Below, piece after piece: positions 7,760 through 16,957 of a DNA stretch of 64,000 nucleotides; positions within the stretch are counted from its first letter, which is position 1; every line of letters starts with the position of its first letter. The translations under genes were made by a program, and so were the position numbers. Source of the DNA: Pseudorhodoferax sp. Leaf274. Its GTDB lineage: Bacteria > Pseudomonadota > Gammaproteobacteria > Burkholderiales > Burkholderiaceae_C. Under the pieces are notes generated by a model. It had not been told where the DNA came from and made no database searches. It worked only from the letters and a program-made list of their open reading frames with translations. The stretch covers positions 249,996 through 313,995 of the forward strand of contig NZ_LMNA01000003.1 in the NCBI RefSeq assembly GCF_001422445.1, read 5' to 3'.

Positions 7760-9226
7760 ATGGCCGCCACACCCACTGCGCTTGCGCGCCCCCCCATTGT
7801 CCCTGCAACGGCCATGCCGGGCTGGGGCTGGCTGCTGCTTTACTTCGCGGCGCACGTGCTGGGCCGCGTGCTGGTGTCGCCGGCACTCGAGCTCGACGAG
7901 GCCGAGCAGGCGCTGTGGACGCAGCACCTGCAGTGGGGCTACGGCGCCCAGCCCCCGCTGTACACCTGGCTGCAATGGGTGGTCTTCCAGCTGCTGGGCG
8001 TGTCGGTGTTCACGCTGTCGCTGCTCAAGAACGCGCTGCTGGCGTCGGCCTACGTCTGCGTCTTCCTGGCCGGCCGCATGCTGATGCCGGCGGGCCTGGC
8101 GGCGCTGGCCGCCGCCACCATGCTGCTGCTGCCGCAGATCGGCTGGGAGGCCTCGCGCGACCTCACGCACTCGGTGCTGCTGACCACCATGTCCGCGGCC
8201 ACGCTGGCGGTGGTGCTGGCGCTGCTGCGCCGACCGCGGCCGGGGCTGTACCTGCTGACGGGCCTGGTCGCGGGCCTGGGCCTGCTGTCCAAGTACAGCT
8301 ATGCGGGCTTCCTGGCGGTGCTGCTGCTGGCCCTGCTGGCCGGGCGCGACACGCGTGCGGTGCTGCTCAGCCGCTGGACGCTGGTGGCCGTGGCCTTGGC
8401 GGTGCTGATGGTGCTGCCGCACGGCCTGTGGGTGCTGCAGAACTGGGGCCTGGCGGTCGAATCCACCGCCGGCAAGCTGACGGGCAAGGTGCCGGTCGGC
8501 TTCGTCCACGGGCTGTGGCTGGGCCTGTCCAGCCTGGTGCTGGCGGTGCTGGCCTTCGCCGGTCCCTGGGCCCTGGCGATGGGCCTGCTGTTCGGCCGCG
8601 ATGCCGTGCGCGCCTGGTCGCGCTGGTGGCGGCCGGATGCCACGCCGGCCGATGGCGGCATCCACCTGCAGGCGCTGTGGCGGCGCTACTTCGCCGTGCT
8701 GGGCCTGCTGTTCCTGGCGATGATGGTCTTGGGCGAGGTCACGCGCTTCAAGGACCGCTGGATGATGCCCTTCCTGTTCCTGCTGCCGGTGGCCTTCTTC
8801 GGCTGCGCGCCGGAACTGGCGCGGCACGCCCGCCTGCCGCGCCTGCGCCGGGTGCTGGCCACGGTGGCGGTGCTGGTGCTGGTGCTGCTGACGGCGCGCG
8901 TGCCCTACAACGCGCTGCGCGACAAGCCTGACGAACTGAACCAGCCCGTGCGCGAGCTGGCCCAGACGCTGCGCTCGCGCGGCTACGCGGGCGGCGGGAC
9001 CATCCTGTCGGCCGACCGCACGCTGGCCGGTGCGCTGCGGGTGCAGTTCCCGCGGGCGCACGTCGAGGTCGACGACGGCGTGTCCGGCCTGCCGCCGGAG
9101 CGTCCGCTGCTGTGGGTGGAGCAGCTGACGGACCTGCCGGCGCTGCCGCAGGATCTCGTGCTGCCCTACCGCTTCGCCGCGACCGAGGACGCACCCGCGC
9201 GGTACCGCTACGCGTTGTTGCCCTGA
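7760..9226 (+). CDS. GT39/ArnT-like integral membrane glycosyltransferase
   Basis: About 488 residues from the ATG at 7760. The N-terminal pattern is TM1, then SPALELDEAEQALW (the conserved acidic catalytic loop of PMT/ArnT proteins), then QPPLYTWLQW, with about ten further hydrophobic segments and a periplasmic C-terminal domain. GT39 enzymes transfer a sugar from a polyprenyl-phosphate donor to lipid A, protein or polymer in the periplasm. The divergent GT2 and the convergent PmrAB/QseBC-type system support a role in envelope modification, possibly lipid A, but the rest of the arn genes is not here. Its 3' end overlaps the histidine kinase gene tail-to-tail by 19 bp. Confidence 0.85.
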   Translation: MAATPTALARPPIVPATAMPGWGWLLLYFAAHVLGRVLVSPALELDEAEQALWTQHLQWGYGAQPPLYTWLQWVVFQLLGVSVFTLSLLKNALLASAYVCVFLAGRMLMPAGLAALAAATMLLLPQIGWEASRDLTHSVLLTTMSAATLAVVLALLRRPRPGLYLLTGLVAGLGLLSKYSYAGFLAVLLLALLAGRDTRAVLLSRWTLVAVALAVLMVLPHGLWVLQNWGLAVESTAGKLTGKVPVGFVHGLWLGLSSLVLAVLAFAGPWALAMGLLFGRDAVRAWSRWWRPDATPADGGIHLQALWRRYFAVLGLLFLAMMVLGEVTRFKDRWMMPFLFLLPVAFFGCAPELARHARLPRLRRVLATVAVLVLVLLTARVPYNALRDKPDELNQPVRELAQTLRSRGYAGGGTILSADRTLAGALRVQFPRAHVEVDDGVSGLPPERPLLWVEQLTDLPALPQDLVLPYRFAATEDAPARYRYALLP

Positions 9227-10560
9227 GCCGCCGGAAAGTCCAGCAGCACCCCGAGCCCGCGTCCGTCCAGCCCATCGCCGAAGTGCAGCCTGGCGCCGTG
9301 CAGCGCCGCGATGCGCGCGACGATGGACAGGCCCAGGCCGTTGCCTTGCTGGCCCGTGCCCAGCACGCGGAAGAAGCGCTCGCCCAGGCGTGCGCGGTCG
9401 GCCGGGGCCACGCCGGGGCCATCGTCCTGCACCCCCAGGCGCACGCCGCCGTCCGGCCGTGGTGCGGCGCTCAGGTGCACGCGCCCGCCAGGGCGGCCAT
9501 AGCGCACGGCGTTGTCGAGCAGGCCGCGCAGTGCGCTGGCCAGCAGGGCCGGCTCGGCCTGCAGCGCGGCGGCCTCCACGGCCTGCGTGACGGTGATGCC
9601 ACGGGCCTGCGCGGCGCCGCGGTCCAGCCCGTCGAACAGCGCCGCCAGGTCCACGGCCTGGCGCGCCGGCGCGGCGTTGTCGGGGTCGAGCCGGGCCAGC
9701 GCGAGCAGGCTTTCCACCAGCGCCGTGCAGCGGTCCACGTCCTCGCGCAGCGCGCGCAGCGGCTCTGCGGGGGCGGCCTGCTGGCGTTCGAGCAACTGCA
9801 CCCGCATGCGCAGCGCGGCCAGCGGCGTGCGCAGTTCGTGCGCGGCGTCGGCCGTGAAGCGGCGCTCCGATTCCATGGCCGTGCCCAGCCGGCCCAGCAG
9901 CGCATTCAGTGCGTCGAGCATGGGCCGCAGTTCGCGCGGCTGGCCTGCATCGGCCACGGGCGAGAGGTCGTGCGGCGACTTGGCTGCGATGCCGGCGGCC
10001 GTGCGCTCCAGCGGCGCCAGCTGGCGCCGGATCGCCAGCCAGCAGACAGTGCCCAGCAGCAGCAGCAGCGCCAGTGCCGGCCAGGCCAGCTTCTCGGCCA
10101 TTTCCTCCAGCAGGTCCAGCCGTTCCTTCCAGGGCTGGCCGACCTGGGCCGTGAGGCCGCTGCGCGCGTCGCGCTCGACGTAGACGCGCCAGTAGGCCCC
10201 GTCGATCCAGACGTTGTCGTGGAAATCGCGGCGCGCGTCGCCGCGCACGAAGGGCTGGGCGGGGGCGTCTTCGGCGCGGCTGCGCACGCGGCCGTCGGCG
10301 CCGACGAGCTGGTGGTAGAGCTTGAGCCGGCTCTCGCCCGCGAGCGCGGCACCGGCGCGCGCGGTCGTGCCCGCGCCCTGCGTGTCGGCGCCCAGCGCCA
10401 GGGCCAGGCGGGCGGTTTCCTCCATGGCTTCGTCGAACACCTCGCTGGACTCGTGCCAGGCCACGCCGACCACGATGGCCAGCCCGACCAGCCAGGCCGC
10501 GACGCTGGCGCCCAGCACCCAGGCCAGCAGCCGGCGCCGCAGCGAGTAGCCTGTGGCCAC
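9208..10560 (-). CDS. Sensor histidine kinase, QseC/PmrB type
   Basis: About 450 residues from a GTG at 10560. Order: short basic N-terminus, TM1 (LLAWVLGASVAAWLVGLAIV), a periplasmic sensor of about 130 residues, TM2 (LAWPALALLLLLGTVCWLAI), HAMP-like linker, HisKA box with the phosphorylatable His in FTADAAHELRTPLA, and a HATPase_c domain with DNAVRYG, DDGPGV and GNGLGLSIV. It would phosphorylate the adjacent OmpR-type regulator, 41 bp upstream in the same operon. Longer in-frame readings run through the regulator gene on the wrong frame and are not real. The neighbouring ArnT-like and GT2 genes make a PmrAB-like envelope-stress function plausible. Confidence 0.88.
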   Translation of the reverse strand: MATGYSLRRRLLAWVLGASVAAWLVGLAIVVGVAWHESSEVFDEAMEETARLALALGADTQGAGTTARAGAALAGESRLKLYHQLVGADGRVRSRAEDAPAQPFVRGDARRDFHDNVWIDGAYWRVYVERDARSGLTAQVGQPWKERLDLLEEMAEKLAWPALALLLLLGTVCWLAIRRQLAPLERTAAGIAAKSPHDLSPVADAGQPRELRPMLDALNALLGRLGTAMESERRFTADAAHELRTPLAALRMRVQLLERQQAAPAEPLRALREDVDRCTALVESLLALARLDPDNAAPARQAVDLAALFDGLDRGAAQARGITVTQAVEAAALQAEPALLASALRGLLDNAVRYGRPGGRVHLSAAPRPDGGVRLGVQDDGPGVAPADRARLGERFFRVLGTGQQGNGLGLSIVARIAALHGARLHFGDGLDGRGLGVLLDFPAAQGNNA

Positions 10561-10601
10561 TGTTGTGTCTCCGCCTGCGCCTGCGGGCGGCCGGGCGGCG
10601 C

Positions 10602-11261
10602 TCACGGCGCGGCCAGCCCGTAGCCCTGGTTGCGCACGGTGGCGATGAAGCCGCTGCCCAGCTTCTTGCGCAGGTTGTAGATGTGCACCTCGATGGTGTT
10701 GCTCTCCACCTCCTCGCCCCAGCCGTACAGCGCCTCTTCGAGTTGTGCGCGCGAGAGGATCTGGCCGGGCCGGCGCATCAGCGCGCGCAGCACGGCGAAC
10801 TCGCGTGCGGTCAGCGCCAGCGGCGCGCCGTCCAGCAGCACGCGCTTGGCCGCGGTGTCCAGCACCACGGCGCCGTGGCGCAGTTCCGTCGATCCCTGGC
10901 GTGCCTCGCGGCGCAGCAGCGCGCGGATGCGCGCCGAGAGTTCCTCCAGGTCGAAGGGCTTGACCAGGTAGTCGTCGGCGCCCAGGTCCAGGCCCTGCAC
11001 GCGGTCCGGCAAGGTGTCGCGCGCGGTGATCACGATCACCGGCACCAGCGCGCCACGCTGGCGCAGCGCGGCCAGCACGGCGTCGCCATCCAGGCCGGGC
11101 AGGCCGCGGTCGAGCAGCACGCACTGGTAGTCGTGCGTGGCCAGCGCGGCGGCGGCCTGGTCGCCGCGCTGCAGCCAGTCCACGGCGTAGCCGTCCAGCT
11201 GCAACCAGGACTGCAGCGAACTGCCGAGCGAGGGGTCGTCTTCGAGGAGCAGGATGCGCAC
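10602..11261 (-). CDS. OmpR/PhoB-family response regulator, QseB/PmrA type
   Basis: The 219-residue protein begins MRILLLEDDPSLG (acidic pocket), has the phospho-acceptor Asp in VLLDRGLPGLDGD (about residue 51), the Thr of VITARD and the Lys of VKPFDLEEL. Its C-terminal winged-helix domain includes LTAREFAVLRALM and SNTIEVHIYNLRKKL, the DNA-recognition part. It is the first gene of a two-gene operon with the histidine kinase. The similarity is to the QseB/BasR/TctD branch. Targets cannot be read here, though the ArnT-like and GT2 genes next door are natural candidates. Confidence 0.9.
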   Translation of the reverse strand: MRILLLEDDPSLGSSLQSWLQLDGYAVDWLQRGDQAAAALATHDYQCVLLDRGLPGLDGDAVLAALRQRGALVPVIVITARDTLPDRVQGLDLGADDYLVKPFDLEELSARIRALLRREARQGSTELRHGAVVLDTAAKRVLLDGAPLALTAREFAVLRALMRRPGQILSRAQLEEALYGWGEEVESNTIEVHIYNLRKKLGSGFIATVRNQGYGLAAP

Positions 11262-11309
11262 AGGCGCGAGGCTACACCCTGCGGATGAGGCGAAGCTGAA
11301 GCCGCGCGC

Positions 11310-12482
11310 TCAGCGGGCCTTGACGGCCGTGTCCGGGAAGTCGCTGAACAGGCCGTCCACGCCGGCGGCGTAGAAGCGCTTGTACTCGTTGACGGGGTCG
11401 CCCTTGTCGTCCGAGGGCAGGCCGGCCAGCTCGTTGCGGAAGGTGTAGGGCACCACCATCAGGCCGGCCGCGTGGGCGTCCTTGATGACGCTGGTGGCCG
11501 GCATCACCACGCGGTCGCGCTCGTCGATCTTGCCGTCGCCGTTGAGGTCGTCGGGCTGCCCGTCGTTGTTGGCGTCGACCTGCTTCGTGGGGATCAGGTA
11601 GGGCTTCCAGGGGCCGATGATGTCGGCGTAGGTCTTGATCTCGCGCAGGCCCTCTGGCGTCAGCAGGCTGGCGAACGTGCGCGGGTCGCCGGCCACGGCG
11701 AAGTCATAGGGCTTGTCGTAGGGCGCGACCAGCTGCATCACGCCGTCCTTGTTCACGGAGTCGCCGTCGATCAGCTGCACCAGGCGGATCTGGCTCTTGC
11801 TGCGCAGGTACTTGAGGTTGGAGACCTCGAAGGACTGCACCACCACGGGCGAACTCTTCTGCGTGTAGCCGTAGCCGGCCAGGATGTCGAGCAGGCGGTC
11901 TTCCAGCTTCAGGCCCAGGTTCACGTGGAAGGTCGGGTGCTTGGTCTCGGGGATCACGCCGATGGTGCGGCCGAGCCGCGTGCTTTCCGACTTGGCGAGG
12001 TCCAGCACCTCCTGCAGCGTCGGGATGCGGAACTGCTGGTTGTAGCTCTGGTCGCGCGCGGCGTTGGCCTGCTTGGCGAACAGGGTCTTGAGTTCTGCCA
12101 GCGTGAAGTCGGAGGCGAACCAGCCTTCCTCGGACACGCCGTCCACCACCTTGGTGGTCTTGCGGTTGGCGAACTCGGCGCGCGTGGAAACGTCGGTGGT
12201 GTTGGTGATGTTGGGCTCGTGGCGCGCGACGAGAACGCCGTCCTTGGTGGCCACGAGGTCGGGCTCGATGAAGTCCGCGCCCATGTCGATGGCCAGCTGG
12301 TAGGAGGCCAGCGTGTGTTCGGGCCGGTAGCCGCTGGCGCCGCGGTGGCCCACCACCAGCGGCCGCTCGCCGTTCAGGGTGGGGTAGTCGTCACCGTCGC
12401 CGCCGCATGCGGCGAGCAGCGCACAGGCGGCCAGCATGGCCGCCACCGGCCGCAGGATGAAAGGGGCGTTCACAGGCTGCAT
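11310..12482 (-). CDS. glpQ: Glycerophosphodiester phosphodiesterase lipoprotein (GlpQ-like)
   Basis: The 390-residue precursor has a signal peptide ending in LLAAC (Cys26 lipobox). The enzyme core begins with [15 protein letters not shown] (catalytic His46-Arg47), then ADFIEPDL with E73 and D75 as metal ligands and ARHEPNI with His88. It hydrolyses deacylated phospholipid glycerophosphodiesters to glycerol-3-phosphate and an alcohol in the periplasm or outer membrane. Residues 303-322 form two EF-hand/dockerin-like calcium loops ([20 protein letters not shown]), which is unusual for GlpQ. It lies 48 bp downstream of the response regulator start region on the same strand but probably has its own promoter. 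Confidence 0.9.
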   Translation of the reverse strand: MQPVNAPFILRPVAAMLAACALLAACGGDGDDYPTLNGERPLVVGHRGASGYRPEHTLASYQLAIDMGADFIEPDLVATKDGVLVARHEPNITNTTDVSTRAEFANRKTTKVVDGVSEEGWFASDFTLAELKTLFAKQANAARDQSYNQQFRIPTLQEVLDLAKSESTRLGRTIGVIPETKHPTFHVNLGLKLEDRLLDILAGYGYTQKSSPVVVQSFEVSNLKYLRSKSQIRLVQLIDGDSVNKDGVMQLVAPYDKPYDFAVAGDPRTFASLLTPEGLREIKTYADIIGPWKPYLIPTKQVDANNDGQPDDLNGDGKIDERDRVVMPATSVIKDAHAAGLMVVPYTFRNELAGLPSDDKGDPVNEYKRFYAAGVDGLFSDFPDTAVKAR

Positions 12483-12590
12483 CGTTGTTCCTTGTTGTCG
12501 GGCGGGGGCGAGTCTCCGCAGCCATCATGACAACGCCGTGAACGGCGGGGCAGCCTATTTGCAAGCGGATGTTTCCTCCGCTGGCGGGCA

Positions 12591-12911
12591 TCAGATGTCG
12601 ACCGGCACCTTGAGCTTGGCCACCGGCACCAGGCCCTGGTCGCCGTCTTCGTAGACCAGGTAGACGGCGGTGGACACCACGCTCCAGCAGGCGGTGTAGC
12701 GCTGGCCCTGCAGCGTGGCCGAAGCGGTGCGGAACAGCGAGCGCTCGCCCGGCTCGATGCGCCGGAGCACTGCCTCGCTGTTGCAGGCGGCATCGGTGAA
12801 GCGGATCGAATCGCGGCCTTCGTTGACGACGAGATCCTGCGCCTGGACCGCGGCGCCACCCAGGCCGGCCATGGCCGCGAACAGCACGGGGAAAAAAGCG
12901 TTGGTTCGCAT
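12591..12911 (-). CDS. Small periplasmic protein of unknown function
   Basis: The 106-residue precursor has a Sec signal peptide (MRTNAFFPVLFAAMAGLGGAAVQAQ, cleavage after AQA) and a mature part of about 80 residues with two cysteines (Cys43 and the one in YTACWSV) that could form a disulfide. A hydrophobic beta-rich centre (YTACWSVVSTAVYLVYEDG) is the most recognisable part. It lies 108 bp upstream of glpQ on the same strand. I do not recognise a family or a function. Confidence 0.65.
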   Translation of the reverse strand: MRTNAFFPVLFAAMAGLGGAAVQAQDLVVNEGRDSIRFTDAACNSEAVLRRIEPGERSLFRTASATLQGQRYTACWSVVSTAVYLVYEDGDQGLVPVAKLKVPVDI

Positions 12912-13197
12912 GGTGTCCTCCAGTGGTGCGCGGCGGGCTGTCGCGCCATGGATTCATTCTGGCGATCGCGCAGGCTCCGGCTGTAGGACGGGGCGCGCTG
13001 TGCGGCGCGACGTTGGCGGGCCCGGCTGTCCGACTGGGCGCAGGGCCGGCCATGCGGCCGCCGGCGCAGGCGCATGTGCGGCGCGGTGGCGGCTTCGCGT
13101 GCTGGCGGCCCCGCATAAGCTAACTGCGATTGGTTCGTTGGTTCGGCGAGGCCGGGCGCCCAGAATGCGCGTCCGCTTCGTCTTCGCCCACCCTTCC

Positions 13198-14169
13198 ATG
13201 TCGTTTTCTGTCCTGACGCGCGCGCTGTGCGCCATCGCCCTGGCCACCGGCGCCGTCGCCGCCGCTGCGCAGGGATTTCCGGCCAAGCCGGTCCATCTGG
13301 TGGTGCACAACAACCCGGGCAGCGCGCTGGACGTGATCGCGCGGCAGGTGGCGCAGCGTCTGTCCGACGCGTGGAAGCAGCCCGTCGTGATCGACAACCG
13401 CCCCGGCGGCGGCGGCATCGTCGGCGCCGACCAGGTGGCGCGCGCGCCTGCGGACGGCTACACGCTGCTGGCTGCGGGCGAAGGCCCCATCTCCATCCTG
13501 CCGGCGTTGGGCGTGGCGCTGCCCTACGCGCCGCAGCGCGACCTGCTGCCGATCGCCGCGCTGGCCGAACTCGAGTTCGTGCTCGTCGCCCATCCGCGCA
13601 CCGGATTCAAGACCCTGGCCGATCTGGTCGAGGCCGCCCGCAAGAGCCCTGGCAGGTACAACTACGCCTCGGCCGGCAACGGCAGCCCGCAGCATTTCGC
13701 CGCCGAGCTGCTCAAGCAGAAGGCCGGCATCCACCTCACGCACATTCCCTACGGCGGCGGGCCGGCCGGCTTGGCCGGCGTGGTGGCCGGCGATGTAGAC
13801 CTGATGTTCATCGCCATCGGCGTGGCACGCCCGCAGATCCAGGCCGGGCGCCTGGTGGCGCTGGCCGTGGGCGGCCAGGCCGAGCATCCGCTGCTGCCCG
13901 GCGTGCCCACGGTGGCGAGCCGCTACAAGGACTTCGCCGCGGGCACCGGCCTGGTGCTGTTCGCGCCAGCCGGCACGCCGGCGGCGGTGGCCGAACGCCT
14001 AGCTGCCGACACCGGCCGCGTGCTGGCCGACCCCGGCCTGCACAGCGTGCTCGCGGCGCAGGGCATCACGGTGTCCGCCGTCACGGGCCCGCGCCTGCGC
14101 CGCCTGCTGGCGGCCGACGTCGAACGCTACCAGGGCGTGGTGCGCACGGCGGGCATCCGGCCCGACTGA
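13198..14169 (+). CDS. Bug-family (TctC-like) periplasmic solute-binding protein
   Basis: About 323 residues from ATG 13198, with a Sec signal peptide ending AAAAQG. Family signatures are GFPAKPVHLVVHNNPGSALD at the mature N-terminus, IDNRPGGGGIVGADQVARAPADGYTL, YNYASAGNGSPQH and HIPYGGGPAGL. Bug proteins bind carboxylates, amides or aromatic acids for tripartite tricarboxylate transporters, and many are orphans in this order. No TctAB pair is adjacent, so it probably works with a distant permease or as a sensor. An earlier in-frame ATG at 13165 would put 11 extra residues before the signal peptide. It lies upstream of the ABC operon but 139 bp apart. Confidence 0.88.
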   Translation: MSFSVLTRALCAIALATGAVAAAAQGFPAKPVHLVVHNNPGSALDVIARQVAQRLSDAWKQPVVIDNRPGGGGIVGADQVARAPADGYTLLAAGEGPISILPALGVALPYAPQRDLLPIAALAELEFVLVAHPRTGFKTLADLVEAARKSPGRYNYASAGNGSPQHFAAELLKQKAGIHLTHIPYGGGPAGLAGVVAGDVDLMFIAIGVARPQIQAGRLVALAVGGQAEHPLLPGVPTVASRYKDFAAGTGLVLFAPAGTPAAVAERLAADTGRVLADPGLHSVLAAQGITVSAVTGPRLRRLLAADVERYQGVVRTAGIRPD

Positions 14170-14308
14170 GCTGTGACCGAGGCGGGCCGCGACCAACGGC
14201 CGCCGCATACCGATATCCGATTTCCGCACTTGGGCGCAGCCAGCGCCGGTGCCATCCTTTCCGACCCTTTTTGCCGGTCGTCCAGAACACCTTTCCAGGA
14301 ACCACAAC

Positions 14309-15931
14309 ATGACCAGACCCAACCGCCGCGCGTTCCTGCGCTCCTCTTCCGCCGCCACCGTGCTGGCCGGCGTGCCCGCCTGGGCCCTGCTCGAGGCTTC
14401 CTCTGCCATGGCCCAGACCAGCACCGCCGACGGCACGCTGACCGCCGTGCTGAACCCCGAACCGCCCGTGCTGGTCTCGTTCTCCAACACCGCGGGCACC
14501 AGCGTGACGGTCAGCTCCAAGGTGCTCGAAGGCCTGCTGGAATACAGCCACGACCTCACGCCACGGCCGCAGCTGGCCACCTCTTGGACGGTCAGCCCCG
14601 ACGGCCTGGAGTACCTGTTCAAGCTGCGCGAGGGCGTGAAATGGCACGACGGCAAGCCCTTCGTGGCGGCCGATGCAGCGTTCTCCATCCTGCTGTCCAA
14701 GCGCTACCACCCGCGCGGCACGGCCACCTTCGCCAACCTGGCCGCGGCCGAGGCCGTGGATGCGCGCACGCTGCGGCTCAAGCTGTCCAAGCCCGCGCCC
14801 TACCTGCTGCTGGCGCTGTCGGCCGGCGAGACGCCGATCCTGCCTTCGCACCGCTACGACGCCGAGACCGCCGTGCAGAACCCGCTCAACGCCGCGCCCA
14901 TCGGCACCGGCCCGTTCCGCTTCAAGCAGTGGGAGCGCGGCAGCCACATCATCTACGAGCGCAACCCCGACTACTGGCAGCCGGGTAAGCCCAAGGTGCA
15001 GCAGCTGGTGTTCCGCATCATCCCGGACATCGCGGCGCGGCTGAACGGCTTCCAGAACAAGTCCATCGACCTGGGCGAATCCAGCCCCATCCCGCTGTCC
15101 GAGGTGCCCAAGCTCGGTGCCTACCCGCACCTGGCCACCAGCACCGTGGGCTACGAGGACAACGCCACCATCACCATGCTCGAGTTCAACCTGGAACGCC
15201 CGGTGTTCCAGAAGCCCGAGGTGCGCCAGGCCATCGCCCACGCCATCAGCCGCGAGCAGATCAGGAACATCGCCTTCTACGGCTATGCCGTGCCGACGGT
15301 GGCGCCGGTGTCCAAGTCGAGCTTTCCGCGCTTCCACCTGGACGTGGCCGACCCCTATCCCTACGACGTGGAGAAGGCCAACCGCCTGCTCGACGCCGCC
15401 GGCTACCCGCGCAAGGGCAGTGCCCACCGCTTCGAGCTGACCATCCACGCCAACCCCTTCGGCGAGGGCTTCAAGCGCACCGCCCACTACGTGCGCTCTG
15501 CGCTGGCGCGCGTGGGCATCAACGTGATCGTGCGCGAGCAGGACCCGGGCAGCTACGTGCGCAGCGTCTACACCGACCGCGAGTTCGACTTCACGGTCAG
15601 CGGCGTCTCCACCATGTTCGACCCCACGGTGGGCCTGCAGCGCATCTACTGGTCCAAGAGCTTCAACACCAAGGTGCCATGGTCCAACGCCAACAAGTAC
15701 CAGAACCCCGAGGTGGACCGGCTGCTGGAGGCTGCCGCCATCGAGACCGACGCGGCGCGCCGGGCCGATCTGTTCAAGCAGTTCCAGGCCATCGTGGTCA
15801 AGGAGATCCCGAGCATCGCGCTGGTGCAGACGCAGAACGTGACGGTCTACAACAAGCGCGTGGACGGCTTCAACCTCACGGCCGCCGGGCTGCGCGGCAA
15901 CATCGCCGACGTGCAGTTCAAGGATGTCTGA
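14309..15931 (+). CDS. Peptide/nickel-type ABC transporter substrate-binding protein (SBP_bac_5), Tat-exported
   Basis: The 540-residue precursor has a twin-arginine signal (NRRAFLRSSSAATVLAG) and the SBP family 5 body: SSKVLEGLLEYSHDLTPRPQ, LREGVKWHDGKPF, APIGTGPFRFKQWE and YNPDYW-like ERNPDYWQ. It would bind a peptide-like or opine-like ligand in the periplasm and deliver it to the permeases encoded next. It is the first gene of a compact operon: its stop overlaps the permease start by 8 bp. The unusual Tat export fits binding proteins that must fold before export. The ligand is unknown. Confidence 0.9.
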   Translation: MTRPNRRAFLRSSSAATVLAGVPAWALLEASSAMAQTSTADGTLTAVLNPEPPVLVSFSNTAGTSVTVSSKVLEGLLEYSHDLTPRPQLATSWTVSPDGLEYLFKLREGVKWHDGKPFVAADAAFSILLSKRYHPRGTATFANLAAAEAVDARTLRLKLSKPAPYLLLALSAGETPILPSHRYDAETAVQNPLNAAPIGTGPFRFKQWERGSHIIYERNPDYWQPGKPKVQQLVFRIIPDIAARLNGFQNKSIDLGESSPIPLSEVPKLGAYPHLATSTVGYEDNATITMLEFNLERPVFQKPEVRQAIAHAISREQIRNIAFYGYAVPTVAPVSKSSFPRFHLDVADPYPYDVEKANRLLDAAGYPRKGSAHRFELTIHANPFGEGFKRTAHYVRSALARVGINVIVREQDPGSYVRSVYTDREFDFTVSGVSTMFDPTVGLQRIYWSKSFNTKVPWSNANKYQNPEVDRLLEAAAIETDAARRADLFKQFQAIVVKEIPSIALVQTQNVTVYNKRVDGFNLTAAGLRGNIADVQFKDV

Positions 15932-16931
15932 GCACACGGCCGCCCTGGCGCCGCCGGGCCGCTTCGGGCCCGCGCTGCGCCGCACGCTGTGGCAGGCGTT
16001 GCCGACCGTGGTCGGCATCCTGGTGCTGAACTTCGTGCTGCTGCAGATGGTGCCGGGCGACGTGGTCGACGTGATGGCCGGCGAATCGGGCGGCGCCACG
16101 CTGGAGAGCATGGCGGCGCTGCGCGAGCAGTTCGGCCTGGTCGGCTCGGTCGGCGAGCGCCTCGTGGCCCACCTGCACCACCTGCTCACGCTGAACCTCG
16201 GCGTCTCGCCGCGCTACAACGTGCCCGTGACCGAGCTGATCCTGGGCCGGCTGCCCAACACGCTGTTCCTCGTCATCTCGGGCCTGCTGCTGGCGATCAC
16301 GCTGGGCGTGCTGGTCGGCGCGGCCATGGCCACCTGGGCCGGGCGGCTGCCGGACCGGCTGCTGTCGCTGGCCAACCTGCTGCTGTACTCCACGCCGGGC
16401 TTCTGGATCGGCCTCATGCTGATCCTGCTGTTCTCGGTCAAGCTGGGCTGGTTGCCGGCCAACGGCTTCGCCACCATCGGCGTCGAACTGCACGGCTGGG
16501 CCTGGCTGGCGGACCGGCTGCACTACGCGGTGCTGCCCGTGGCCACGCTGTCGACCTTCTTCATCGCCGTGTACGGCCGGCTCACGCGCGCGGCCATGCT
16601 GGAAGTGCGCCAGCAGGACTTCGTGCGCACGGCGCGGTCCAAGGGCCTGTCGCCCGCGCGCGTGGTGTTCCGCCACGTGCTGCGCAACGCGCTGATGCCC
16701 ATCACCACCGTGGCCGGACTGCACTTCGCGGCGCTGTTTGGCGGCGCGGCCGTGACCGAGACCGTGTTCGGCTGGCCGGGCCTGGGCAGGCTCACGCTGG
16801 AGGCCGTGATGACGCGCGACTTCAACCTGTTGCTGGGCATCCTCCTGCTGTCCTCGCTGCTGGTGGTGCTGGTCAACGTGCTGGTGGACCTGCTGCAGCT
16901 GTGGCTGGACCCGCGCATCGAGGCGCGCTGA
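15924..16931 (+). CDS. ABC transporter permease, DppB/OppB type
   Basis: The 335-residue protein has six hydrophobic segments. It has the DppB landmarks: a first helix ending in VLLQMVPGD, the sequence LREQFGLVG in the first periplasmic domain, and the cytoplasmic coupling motif near residue 230 (RTARSKGLSPARVVFRH, the EAA loop) followed by ALFGGAAVTETVFGWPGLG. It forms a heterodimeric channel with the next gene product. The ATG overlaps the end of the binding-protein gene by 8 bp, indicating translational coupling. Confidence 0.92.
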   Translation: MSEHTAALAPPGRFGPALRRTLWQALPTVVGILVLNFVLLQMVPGDVVDVMAGESGGATLESMAALREQFGLVGSVGERLVAHLHHLLTLNLGVSPRYNVPVTELILGRLPNTLFLVISGLLLAITLGVLVGAAMATWAGRLPDRLLSLANLLLYSTPGFWIGLMLILLFSVKLGWLPANGFATIGVELHGWAWLADRLHYAVLPVATLSTFFIAVYGRLTRAAMLEVRQQDFVRTARSKGLSPARVVFRHVLRNALMPITTVAGLHFAALFGGAAVTETVFGWPGLGRLTLEAVMTRDFNLLLGILLLSSLLVVLVNVLVDLLQLWLDPRIEAR

Positions 16932-16957
16932 AACCGTAACCCTTTTCCCATCCCCGC

